From Takakia lepidozioides (taxonomy: Eukaryota > Streptophyta > Takakiopsida > Takakiales > Takakiaceae), in contig CM060731.1 in the NCBI GenBank assembly GCA_030704615.1, forward strand, positions 64,214,756 to 64,274,755: 60,000 nucleotides of DNA, read 5' to 3'. The position numbers and the translations under genes were made by a program. Shown one piece after another: positions 1-10,443 of the stretch; positions within the stretch are counted from its first letter, which is position 1; each line of letters starts with the position of its first letter. Under the pieces are notes generated by a model. It was not told where the DNA came from, searched no databases, and worked only from the letters and a program-made list of their open reading frames with translations.

Positions 1-688
1 GAGATGGTAACCATTTAAAACGAGGCGGTTTTGGGGCTACAATAGTTATATCGTGACCATCATGTTTTTGTTGCCAAGCCCTTTTCTTAGTAATAGTGTC
101 AATTTTCGAAGAAGATATTACGGAAAGTGGAGGGGATTGAATGTCATGAATATTATGAACCAAAGCACATGGCATAACATCATTATGGGTTATTTTAAAA
201 ATAATAGGTTGAAAGTGTCCACTTTTGGTGGCATGCCTATCATCATAAAGTAACTGCAGAGGGGTAGAAGTAAAAAATTGATCACCTGCAGAGAACATTA
301 TTCTTTTGTTGACGCGAGACCATAATAGGATTGGCCTTTGTAAATAATTCGCCAAACAAACAATAGCACGATTATCACCTTCCAAACCCCCATCAACAAC
401 AGAAAATGACATTTTGTGAATGAAGTCCTCGAGGGTATGGATACCATGCAACTCATATAGTGCCTTCGAAGATAAGTGAATTTGAATAATTTCGGTTAGT
501 TCATCAGTTGGTGTTTGTAAAGTTTGTGAAAAATGAGCCATACATAGACGACACAGATCTTTTGATGTAATTGAATAATGCAACAAATAAGCAATTGAAT
601 CAAACAAGCAATTTCCAGCAACATAATGATAATCATGTATACACTGTAAATGTTGACGTTGCAATACAAAATCAATGTCACAATCCAT
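1..688 (-). CDS. OTU-like cysteine protease domain protein, partial (runs off left edge)
   Basis: One uninterrupted minus-strand frame runs from an ATG at 688 to base 1 with no stop, giving at least 229 codons. Near the N-terminus it has the motif GNCLFDSIAYLL, which matches the catalytic Cys block of OTU deubiquitinases (Cys about residue 27). About 130 residues later GHFQPI supplies the likely catalytic His (about residue 158), followed by a basic, Pro/Lys-containing tail. Between them GGLEGDNRAIVCLANYL fits the middle helix region of OTU folds. OTU enzymes cleave ubiquitin or related conjugates. In plants such domains occur both in cellular proteins and inside transposons, and the sequence does not say which this is. 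The usual Asp three residues before the Cys is Ala here. The rest of the gene lies outside the window, so more domains may follow. Codon use looks coding throughout. The family call rests on motifs only. Confidence 0.6.
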   Translation of the reverse strand, partial: MDCDIDFVLQRQHLQCIHDYHYVAGNCLFDSIAYLLHYSITSKDLCRLCMAHFSQTLQTPTDELTEIIQIHLSSKALYELHGIHTLEDFIHKMSFSVVDGGLEGDNRAIVCLANYLQRPILLWSRVNKRIMFSAGDQFFTSTPLQLLYDDRHATKSGHFQPIIFKITHNDVMPCALVHNIHDIQSPPLSVISSSKIDTITKKRAWQQKHDGHDITIVAPKPPRFKWLPS

Positions 689-813
689 GTTTACAATATT
701 GAAAATTAGGGTTCTAATATCTTAGATTAATATTAGTATAAACTATAAAGAAATGTATTCAAGAATAAACTTGAAGTACCATAAACATATAGATAGAAGT
801 GAATTTTAAAATT

Positions 814-1190
814 TAGAAACCCTAAAATATCGTGAAGCCGTAAATTCCCTGTTTTTATTGTTTATTGTTTATTTTTATAAAACTTAAATATATAAAACCC
901 TAATTGAACTGAAAACCCTGAAATATCCCTAATTTTAATTTGCAGACTCTTTGAAACCCTATTATGTAAACGGCAATGTAACAGGTATCCCTAATAAATT
1001 GTAGAAATCCTAAAATATCATGAAGCCCTAAATTCCTTGTTTTTAGTTTAATTTGTAAAAGCTTAAATGTATAAAACCTTAATATACATTGAAAACCCTG
1101 GAATATCCCTAATTAAACGTCTAGACACTCTAAAACCGTAACATGTAAAACCTTCAATTGTTAAAATGTAGAACTGTAAATTTTAAATAT
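814..1190. repeat. Diverged tandem duplication (about 188-bp unit) with telobox-like motifs
   Basis: Two adjacent units begin near 814 and 1002. They share the order AAACCCTAAAATATC, GAAGCC, TAAATTCC, TGTTTTTA, then AAAACCCTGAAATATCCCT further in. AAACCCTAA resembles plant telobox or interstitial telomere motifs but is not a true telomere array. The rest of 689-1711 is AT-rich, with nothing coding that I can support. Confidence 0.55.
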
Positions 1191-1711
1191 TTAATTAAAT
1201 TAAAAAATCCTGAGTAAGTTTGAAATATTAATTTATTTATGTAATTTAATTAGTATACCTGATAAGACTCTAGAATATCTCTCTAAAAAACTAAGGAAAT
1301 AATGAGTAGAATAATGGTACTATGAAGTAAATATGTTTAATATGCTCTCAACAATATTAAAAAAATAGAATTGGTTGAGGATTTATTATTTAGTATATGA
1401 AACCAAGGTAGAAAATTGAAGGTCTTGCTTATGAACTCGTTGAAAAACTTGACTGAATAATCCAAGGGACTAGCTAAACGACTTGCTGAAAAACAAAAGT
1501 CTGAAAACTGATAATTGATTCACATGGATTACACATTTGTTTCCTTCTTGAAACACTCATGTATTAAACAAAAAACACACATACAACAAAAATGGATTTG
1601 TAAAATCCAAGTATATTGTGTGGACAACAACATGAGAAGCTTGTAAAGCCAAATACTGTCCTGGAAAAAAACAAGTGAAAGCCAAGCAAAGCAAGGTTAT
1701 ACTATGCTATG

Positions 1712-3093
1712 TTATGCTATGCTCTTGAATGCAAAATAGAAATCACTAGCAGCATGCTCTTCGAAACCAACTAAGTCTCCCACATGATTCAAAGAGAAAT
1801 GTGCCACATGACGGACATTAGATAGGGCCTTGATGACGGAGAGCCTATCGGCCCTATGAGTAGCCTTCAGATCCTGTTCATTCATTCCTACTATCGCTTC
1901 TACCCAGTCCGAATTGACATGGACCTGAACAACCCCATCCACACCCTGCACACTACCAATTTTGTACACCTGAAGAGCACAATGGCCAGCCGCTTTGCAA
2001 GCATTGTAGTAGAAGAGGCCGTCGTCTTGACGTGCTATATCTTCAAGCCTGCAAACAGCACAGACACGCTTGAAAAAGGGGAATTGAAGGTGACTTGATA
2101 TGGAAAATCCCTATGACCTGAAAAACATCAAAGAGAAAAGATTAAACCTATATAATAGACATGAAAGAATACGGAAATGAAGGAAAGACAAAGAAAAATA
2201 AGATTTTACCTGAGTTGCTATTCCGTGGCCTCCATGGGCTGTATGAGCATTGTGCACCCGCTGCAAATTGGCTCGTGCATCATCATCAAGAACCGAAGCA
2301 AAGATGGTACACGAAAGGGTGAACAGCCGCACCTCGCCACTTTGAGTCGCTCCAATGTTCTTAAACAGGGCATAAGTAGGTTCCCCTCTTCGGAACTGCT
2401 GCACTAGGCGCTCATATTCAACATGGAATGCCGGCAAGAAACTCACCTGTTAGATATTAGATATTAGATATTAGATACATAACAGGAAAAAAGAAAAACC
2501 AAAAATAAAAGTAAGTAACCAAGACATGATATGAATTTACTTACAATCTGGACATCCAATTGAGATGCTCCATCTGCAATAGTCAGTTCAAATCGTTGCT
2601 CCACCTGACCACGGACTCCAATGACAACCACAGCAATGGTAGCTGTTTCAAACTTATCATGGAAGCGCTTGGAGAAGGCACTGATGGTATCTTTGTGCAA
2701 GAAATTCAGTAACGGAGGATTGTGAAACGACGGGATGACCTGCACAATAGTAGCTGAGGTGATCTTCAGGCAGTACATCAGATCCCATTTTTCAAACTTC
2801 AACTTATAACGCACTGAAAAGTTCTCCAGACGCACATAAGAGCCCTTGTTGAACTTGTCAGAATGAGCAGGGACAAAAGAGTCTGAGATTGTAACACTAA
2901 CGGTGGTGAACCCAATGCGATCTGTCAAATCACAATGCAAGTAGGACCAGGTGCTGGGAGAATCCAAGACAGTGGGTTTGTTGACATTGTCATAGCGACT
3001 CAAGACCAGACCCTCAAAAGCAGCATCTCTCACAGTGAGGTCTAAATCGTCTACCAAAAGCATGGGACGTTCACACTTGACCATTCCTGCCAT
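1712..3093 (-). CDS. RPA1-like single-strand DNA-binding OB-fold protein (3 exons)
   Basis: Exons on the minus strand are 3093-2545, 2446-2210 and 2110-1712. All junctions are phase 0 with GT-AG ends, and the predicted protein is 394 aa. I start at the ATG at 3093; translation upstream has no better ATG. Residues about 10-115 resemble the second OB-fold of replication protein A large subunits, with GSYVRLENFSVRYK and LKITSATIVQVIPSF as the characteristic strands. The last exon opens with a CxxC-x(n)-C-x5-C zinc-ribbon pattern (VCAVC ... YYNACKAAGHC) inside what looks like the C-terminal OB-fold. Full RPA1 has about 600-900 aa and more OB-folds, so this is a short relative lacking the N-terminal protein-interaction domain. 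The likely role is binding single-stranded DNA in replication, repair or meiosis in the nucleus. A domesticated helicase/transposon-associated RPA is an alternative. The acceptor of exon 3 (after GTCATAG) was chosen because the nearer CAG leads to a stop. Confidence 0.6.
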
Positions 3094-3201
3094 AAGAAGA
3101 ACTTGGAAGAGAGAGCACAAAGAAAGAGCACAAAGAGAGAGCGAGTGAGAGTGAGAGACTTCCAGAAATGAAATGAGTTGTGAGAGAAGAGAGACAACAG
3201 C

Positions 3202-3215
3202 CTACCTTTATATTC
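3202..3215 (-). promoter_or_regulatory. Candidate TATA box of the RPA1-like gene
   Basis: On the minus strand GAATATAAAGG lies about 115 bp upstream of the ATG. Between it and the ATG is a pyrimidine-rich (CT-repeat) leader typical of plant 5' UTRs. It is judged by position and motif only. Confidence 0.3.
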
Positions 3216-3299
3216 TTGAGAGGGGATGCTCGTTTGCTTGGTTGCTGCTCCTGCGGATGCTTGCAAGTTGATAGAGCTTTGAATGTGCATCAATACATG

Positions 3300-4790
3300 G
3301 AAGACAAACCGCCGAAAGAGTTGAAAGCAGGGCCGGTGGTGACAGCATGTGCAGAAGCAATTTCAAACTTGAGCATAAGTGCGCTGCACAGGAAACCCTA
3401 GATGGAGGAAAGAGAGAGACAAAAGATAATGAAAGGAATAACCTAAGAGCGCTATGAGAAATTTAACATCATAAAAAATTAATGTAAGGTGGTTTGAACC
3501 TGAGATTGCATAGATGTGAACTTTAAGCTTGTTTATCTAACCAACAACCCAAAGTGTATGATGTATATAGACTCTAACTTCTTCCTGACTTGCTTCTTCC
3601 TGACGTCTTGAACTTGCTGACACGTGTCTTTTTCATCCCAAAAAATGAAAAACAGACATTTTCAGTCTATTTTAACGCATTTCTACCACCATTTGTTTTT
3701 ACATCCTCCTCCGCGGCCACCCCTTCATCCCCCTCCGCGGCCACCTTTTTCATTTGCTGTGAATTTATTCATCCAAATTGTCAACCTACTCAAAAATAAA
3801 ACGGTTCTTCTAGCATAAAGGTTTGAATGCACCACGGCACAGGAAGATGATGTGATCACCAGGCCGGACCGGTCCACATAACAGCCTCCCCAAGACCACC
3901 GGGTGATATGATCCTGATCACTTGCAAAAGTATTGTGCAATGGTTTATCAGGAATTTTACGCAATTGCCGCCATCCTCAAGTGGAGACATTGAACCCCAG
4001 TAAACATGGAGTGTTGCTGCCAACAGCCTCAGTAGTCCCAGCTAGCAACAAACAGTTCCGCCTTTCCACCAAGCACATAGATCCCTCTATGTGATTGCGG
4101 GTCTGTGTCCAAACTGGATTGTCGTTGAGTCAGGTGCCTCACATAAGCCTCAGTGTTACATTACACCTTACAGAGAATGAACTCGCATCTTTTAGACTGT
4201 TCATAATAAATCGTAGTAGCCATCAAGACACTACGAGAAAGAGAGAGCACAGCTTTTACGCTCACCCAAATGGTTTCTTAATATGCCCCCAAGTCAAATG
4301 AGAGTTTCCTCCCATTGAGTTCTGTCAAACAGAGAAAAACATTTCAGAATATTGTGGTATCAACTATGTGTTGATGAGAAACAGTGGGGAACATGTGAGC
4401 TGACCAATTAATAAACTTCTTGGAGGCACGGAAGATTTCCCATTTGCTCACTGAAAAGGCACCTTAGAGAAGACTTCTGAACCATCTTCAACTCACGGGA
4501 TTAGCTTGGGATTCAAAAACAGCTTGTTGTCTAGGTTAAACAGTTGAGATTTCATGACCTTGATTGCATGCAGCTGCTCGTCAACCTTCTTCCATCACTT
4601 CTGTCTATTACATGTGCTAGTGTAGGCCTAAACAGGCATCATGGTAGTAGTGCATTTTGGAAAAAAAATAAAAATTGGGTGGTATATGAAAAATGTTTTT
4701 CTGCTTTTCTGTGGGTTTTGTTGACATTTTCTTGGATTCTGCTTCTGGGCTCAGATTCACCTGGTCAAATCTGAGATCCCCCCTGCACCT
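3300..4790. other. Intergenic, no gene recognised
   Basis: Only short frames without codon bias or motifs are present. Around 3703-3745 a short CCTCCGCGGCCACC segment is repeated twice. Nothing else stands out on either strand. Confidence 0.5.
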
Positions 4791-4795
4791 TGTAT

Positions 4796-6960
4796 GGCTC
4801 GCCTGGACAGAATTTACTGCTCTCATTTGCCTCTCTCCTGGTCAAGATATCTGAGTGCCCTATCCTGGCTGATTTTGATCGTGCCATCGTGTCTGCAGAA
4901 TTTAGACCTCCTGGCTTTCACTCTAGAGGCCGTGGCTACTTCAAACTAATCCCAGGCATTTTGAAGCAGGCTGTTTACCTACAGCAGCTGGAAAATGAGT
5001 GGTCTTCTTCTGGGTGTGGTTGTCGCGGTCACCTTCCTGCATAAGCTTCATGCCCCAAGAAGATTGGTGCAATCTCTCTCCCATTCCATTGCCTTGGAAA
5101 GGTCACGAAGGCTTAAGTCCTTGACTAGATGCTTGGTTCACTGTCAAAGTCAAATTGAAAAAGGTCATTTAGGTGCTATGACCATGGAATCCTATCTCAT
5201 TGCTAAAAGGAACCTGGCGGCTCTATCTGCTGAGACAGAGAACTAAAGACTTATCTTGGAATAAACAATTGATCCAGGTTTTCAAGATATCCTCTAGAAA
5301 TCCCCTGGCTCACCAATTATTAAGAAGATCAAATCCTTGATGATGAACTTTATTTGGGGGGACCTCACCTTCCTCCCCGAACAAAAGAGCTTTGGTCAGC
5401 TGGGACCAGCTATGTCAAAGCAAGAAGAATGGAGGATTTGGGGTTTTGGACCCGCAAACGCAGATCACTGCGCTTCTGGCTAAATGGGTCCCCAGAGTCT
5501 TGACTCACCTCTCCAGCCCCTGGAGTCGTCTGGTTCGTAATCACCTGCTGGCTGCAACGCCCCGAACCAGCTTGAAGTGGCCTAAGGTGGACTGTGCAAG
5601 GAGGCAACTCCAATGTGAACCTGGGGTTGGGTTCGAAGGCCTGGCAGTCTATCTGGTTGGCATGGTGCAAGCTCTGCCCCTTTCTATCCCCTCCTCATTC
5701 AGTGTTTAATCGTGACTCTGATGCTTTGATTACTTGTTCTAAGCGTTGGGCGGAATGGGAAGTTGCAGGTCTGGCGCACCTCCTGCATTTTTGGGATGAT
5801 GCCTCAGACTCCTTTGTTTTGGCTGGACTTCTCTGCTCTCTGAACCGCACCTCAAAAGTTCCTGGCTGGTTTGGCTACTATGTAGATTACAAACCCAGGG
5901 CCATCTTTGCGGTCAGCAGTAACAGTAATCTCATTAGTGGCATTGGCTTCACTATGGATCAGATGGGGATGCTTTCAGCCCCGGTATCGATGAGTATCCC
6001 AGCCAATTCTGATTGTTTTGAGATCAGAGTTATCTGTTTGCTTTCTGGCAAACCTAATCCTGTTCCCCCCATTGAGCTACCTCACTATAATCGTTCATTT
6101 TGTTGGTTCCTGTTGGCTCCCTTAAAGTTGCTGCAGTTTGACCCTGGCAAATGGTCTTGGTTGAATAAGGAGCGCGACCCCTTCAATTACTCCGTGAAGT
6201 TGGGTTATAAGCTGCTGTTGTCTAAGAGAGGCTTGGACTACAAATGGACCAAAATATGGGAGCACCTCCCTGGTCACCCAGTTACTGGGAAAGCAGTTTG
6301 GGTTGACATTTGGAAAAAGCATAGAGCCACTAAGGTGGCAGCCTTTCTCTGGAAGATTGCGAATAGAATTCTTCCAGTTGCTGCCCCGTTCTTGGACTCT
6401 CCTTCTGAGTGTGTTTCCTATAATCTTCATGCTTCTGAGGGTTTGGAACACTGTTTGGTTTTTTGTCCATTTGCGAGGGCAGTATGGGATAAGGCCCTTT
6501 CCCTTACTCCAATTGGTCTGCTAATCTGTGTTTCTCTCCTTCTGTTATGCTGCTGAATATTAAGGAAGGGACCATTTCTTCTCTTGTCCGGTTTGGGAGT
6601 CAATCAGGGGTATCATATTGTGGCACATCTGGGAAATGAGGTGTGCAGTGGTAATTCAGAGGGTGAGGCCATGTTTGCAGAGAGTTTGGTATTTGGCTCA
6701 CTCAGACTTGATGTTTGAAAGCGTGGTCTGTTCTGGTTTCAGCTCTCCCAAAGTGTGGCTGTTCTAGGAGAAACCAGCTGCTTGCCGCCTTCGACAAATC
6801 CTGGGGGAAAGGATACATCTTCTGCAGGAGGATTTCAGACTCAAGGATCGCATGGGAAGACTCCAACCCTGCCTGTTGGACGCTCCATTAGCTCGAAGCT
6901 TTTCCCCATTGGAAGACTCGGAGGTCAACTGGAGATACAAGCGTAGAAAGGGCAAATAAA
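4796..6960 (+). mobile_element. Decayed L1-type LINE (ORF2 remnant, internally deleted)
   Basis: Pieces of a plant L1 ORF2 occur in the right order on the plus strand. ARLDRIYCSHLPLSW at 4796 is the end of the AP-like endonuclease. The linker continues to about 5246. VSWDQLCQSKKNGGFGVLD at about 5395 is the end of the reverse transcriptase. At 6140-6500 there is a zf-RVT type region with WKKHRATKVAAFLWKI and an H-x-C type ending (LEHCLVFCPFARAVW). The catalytic core of the reverse transcriptase, including the YxDD box, is missing because only about 150 bp separate the linker from the RT tail. Frames shift several times (about 5380, 5590, 6550), so nothing here can be functional. No clear poly(A) tail or target-site duplication was found, and the 3' limit is approximate. 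Confidence 0.75.
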
Positions 6961-6989
6961 AAACCCGGCTCTCTTTTGATGCCCCCAAA

Positions 6990-9900
6990 ACGTACGAGGG
7001 GCAGTTCGTAGTTTCTAGCTGCTTAGCTTGGTTGCTAGTTTCTGGCCTCTGCTTCTGCTGCGTCATGTTTTGAATCTCTGTCACTTCTTTTCATCTCCTC
7101 TGTAGCTCTGCATTTGCTGTGGCTTATGATTGTATAAGTTTGGTGTTTAGTTGCAGCCTTCTTTAAAATCTTCTGAACTTTTCTCCTTCCTGTTACTATG
7201 GCTCGGAGTGGAACCTCATTACTCAGCCTTCATGCCAAATGTAAGGTTATTTTTTCCTTCCCATTTTAATAAGGTTTACACGACTACAATGTACAATCCC
7301 CCTGTTCTCTAAAACACAAGAAAAAAAAAAGTAAAGACAAATATAACAGCAGCTCATTACATTTTTTTCTGCAATGACTACATATATAGAAGAAGAAGAA
7401 GACTCCGGCCTAAACCCGTGTAAGTAAGAGCCATAAGTAAGAGCCATAAGTAAGAGCCATTTCGCCTTGCGGCTACAGCCCCTTCTCAGGGGTGGGCCCT
7501 ATGACTATATATATATATATAGCATGCCCACTGCCTATACGATATCATTCCTATTGTGGTTTCACACAAACCATTTTCATTTTTCATATCAGTGTGAATA
7601 AGTTCATAAGTGTCTTCAGCAGAGTGTCTTCAGCAGGCACTTTGTCAGAGGGTGATGTTCGAAATCTTTGATGTGATCTTGTTGTTGCTCTGTTTTGTTC
7701 CATGGGCCCCATTGATGTTGTTGAGTCTCTCCCATTCCTTTTAGTTACCTTCTGTCTTCTCTAGCTCTCCGACTTATGCAATGCCTAATACAACATTTTG
7801 GGGCAGAGTGATGTCTCTTTACAAATTTTCCCATGGCCTCTATAGCCAAGATCCAAAGTGCCTTGCTTTTCTCCCTGCAAGAGGCATTCCACACTCTGGC
7901 CACGTTTGTTTCAGACCCTATGACACTGTTTTGTCACTCTGCCTGGTACTGTTTCATTCCATCTCCTTGGATCCTTTGGGTCTCCCTCTCTCTGTGGACC
8001 ATGAGCATCGCAGCCCTCTGTGGACCTTATATAATTGTTGTGAGCGGTACTATGCTCCTCTTTGGATGCATATTCTGTTGGCCTCTTTGCTCTGAATTTG
8101 GCATGATTATGCACTTTGGGTAGTACTAGAAAAGATTTTCAGTTTTGAAGGGGAACCAAATGCACCTTGTAGACACAGTCAAGAGGGAAGCTGTTGCCGA
8201 GCTCAGGGTCCAGCATCCCCCTCACCACCTCCACTGTAGGGTCCTTCAGTGCTCTGGACATCTAAGGCAGCCCATCAAAAAGACATGTACACTGACGGTC
8301 AGTCAAACAATGGAAGGGTGAGTGATGTGCCTAAGCTGATTATCTTGTACAAGATGCAGCGGCTGCAGCAGAGCATTGCCATACTCACCCTGTGCTGCCT
8401 ATTTCAAATAGCCCCTCTGGCTTGGAGGGTGGGATTCATTCTGCTTCTGCGACATGAACTCCTTCCACCCTCCAGACTGTGTGAGTGATGTAATGCGGCA
8501 GGACCTAGATGCCCCTTAAATCTTCCCTTCGAACAGTGTGGAAGGATCCAGACTGAAGATTGTTGTCAAACATGACACTTACCCGTGAAACAAGGGACCA
8601 ATGACGTTGTGATCAATGACAGTTGGAAAGCAGTCCTTCACCTTCCAACCAGACAAACAGCTATCGCAACGTTGGTTTTCAAAAATTGAAACCTTTACAT
8701 CAACGTGCTGTGTGCCTTTCTTCCTTTTATTTGAAGCCACGACTCCATCTAGCTTCTCTGATTGGCTTTCACCTTTTCTCCGTTTACTTCTCTTCAATCC
8801 CCCCTCAATGGCTCCCATAACAAGTCTCAGTGATGGGCCCAATTCATGTATATCTACTCCCAATCCCCGTCTCTTTTAACTTCCCCAACTTTCTGTTCTT
8901 CTTGTTCAATTTCCGAGGTTTATCTTGTCTCTTGAACAGGGCGTCCTTTTTCAGGCTCTTACCTGACTCCTCTTATGAAGGGGATATGCCCTCTCGTGAC
9001 CCAAACTCATTACCATCTACCCCAAAATCGGGCGTACTTAAACTATTTGCCTCCTTCTTCCTCTTTGGTTCTGGACCCTTAGCCAAACTAAAACCCAACT
9101 CGGCCATGTCTCCCTCTAGTTTAAGAGCACTGGTGGAGGCCAACAACTCGCGCAACACTGGAGCTTCACCATTGGCTTCTTTGATTTGCCTCTTTCTCTG
9201 TCCCGTGGAAATCACATCTGTGGCTGGACTCCTTTTATGTTTATTTACGGTACAATATACGGTAGTTCCACTTTATTTCCTGATCTTCTCTCAATGAAGT
9301 TGAGCAATTGTAAGTTGGAACTTCAAGACTTGAAGTCGTCTTGACTTCTATGTCTGATAGGAAGCGAATAACTGTGGACAACAAGCAGGATGGTGCTATT
9401 GTAAAAGGAGACTATTGGAAACAAGAATGAGTTCGGCATTGTCTTACACAGAAGACCAAAGAAGCATGGGCAAAATTGACCCAAGACATGTGGCTCAAGA
9501 TGAACATGCCGAGGTAACAGGAGATATCTTTATCCCCGGGGCCCTGTAGAATATATTCTGGACTGGGGTAGAAGAATTCATGGGATCTTCGTTGAATCCG
9601 GAGATGATGCAAGACGGAATAGCTAGAACTTTCCATAACAGGTGGTTCTTAAGTAGTCAGCTGCGCCATGCAACCTCATTGAAGCAAGTAGCTTAACATT
9701 GGAAAATATCAACAAACATCATTAGGCACAGCTAGAGTTCACAAGCCACAGATGCTAACAATCATTTGCTTTATTTGTGCACTAACCCTTAGTTTCAAGG
9801 ATGTCTTTAAAATTACAACGATGAAACATCTGCCAAAGGCAGGCCTCATGGGGATCCCAATGATACAAAAACTAAGCTACCATAAGCGTAGAGGAGGAAA

Positions 9901-10440
9901 GCAGGGAATACATGTTATAGGTAGAGCTTCGAACTTCAAAGATTGTTGCATCATCCTTGTGAATTGGTGGGAATCAACATCCTTTAAGAACAAATAGCTG
10001 CAACCACAGTCATCCCAGAGTACTACTAGATCGGAGGTCGTTCATTTGGACATGTAAAGAGCCCCCCTGCCCTTCGGGGGAAAAAAGCAGACATGAAATT
10101 GCTGCAGTTCTTTACAGCCCTCTTCTCTGTCACTGACTTGGAAAACCTCTTTACTCAGCATAGAAAGCCCTGGATTTCACAATCTGAATTCCACCTCACC
10201 CCCATGTCACATATGCAGATGCGATGAAACTAACCGAAACCCCAGATCTTAGGTCAACGCACAATTGAATCTTACCGGAGTAATTTTTTTTTCCTGCCTC
10301 CCATCCGCTAGCACACATGCCCCCTTAGCTGTTCACAAAAGCTGTTCGACAGCAGTGCCTCAACAAGCCCATGATGCTCTTGAGAAGCCGCATGAATATC
10401 AGATGAAACAAACCTTGAAGACACTGACTTGAGAAGAGTC
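6990..10440. other. Intergenic between the L1 remnant and the PGRL1 3' end
   Basis: No conserved gene was recognised. Two minus-strand frames, 9215-8973 and 8863-8579, encode a lysine/arginine-rich low-complexity polypeptide (for example KGPEPKRKKEANSL and KRSKRRKGESQSEK). These might be the spacer region of a degraded retroelement. A triplicated AAGTAAGAGCCAT is at 7425-7460 and a short (TA)n tract is at about 7505-7522. The remaining frames are short and unrecognised. Confidence 0.4.
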
Positions 10441-10443
10441 GTT

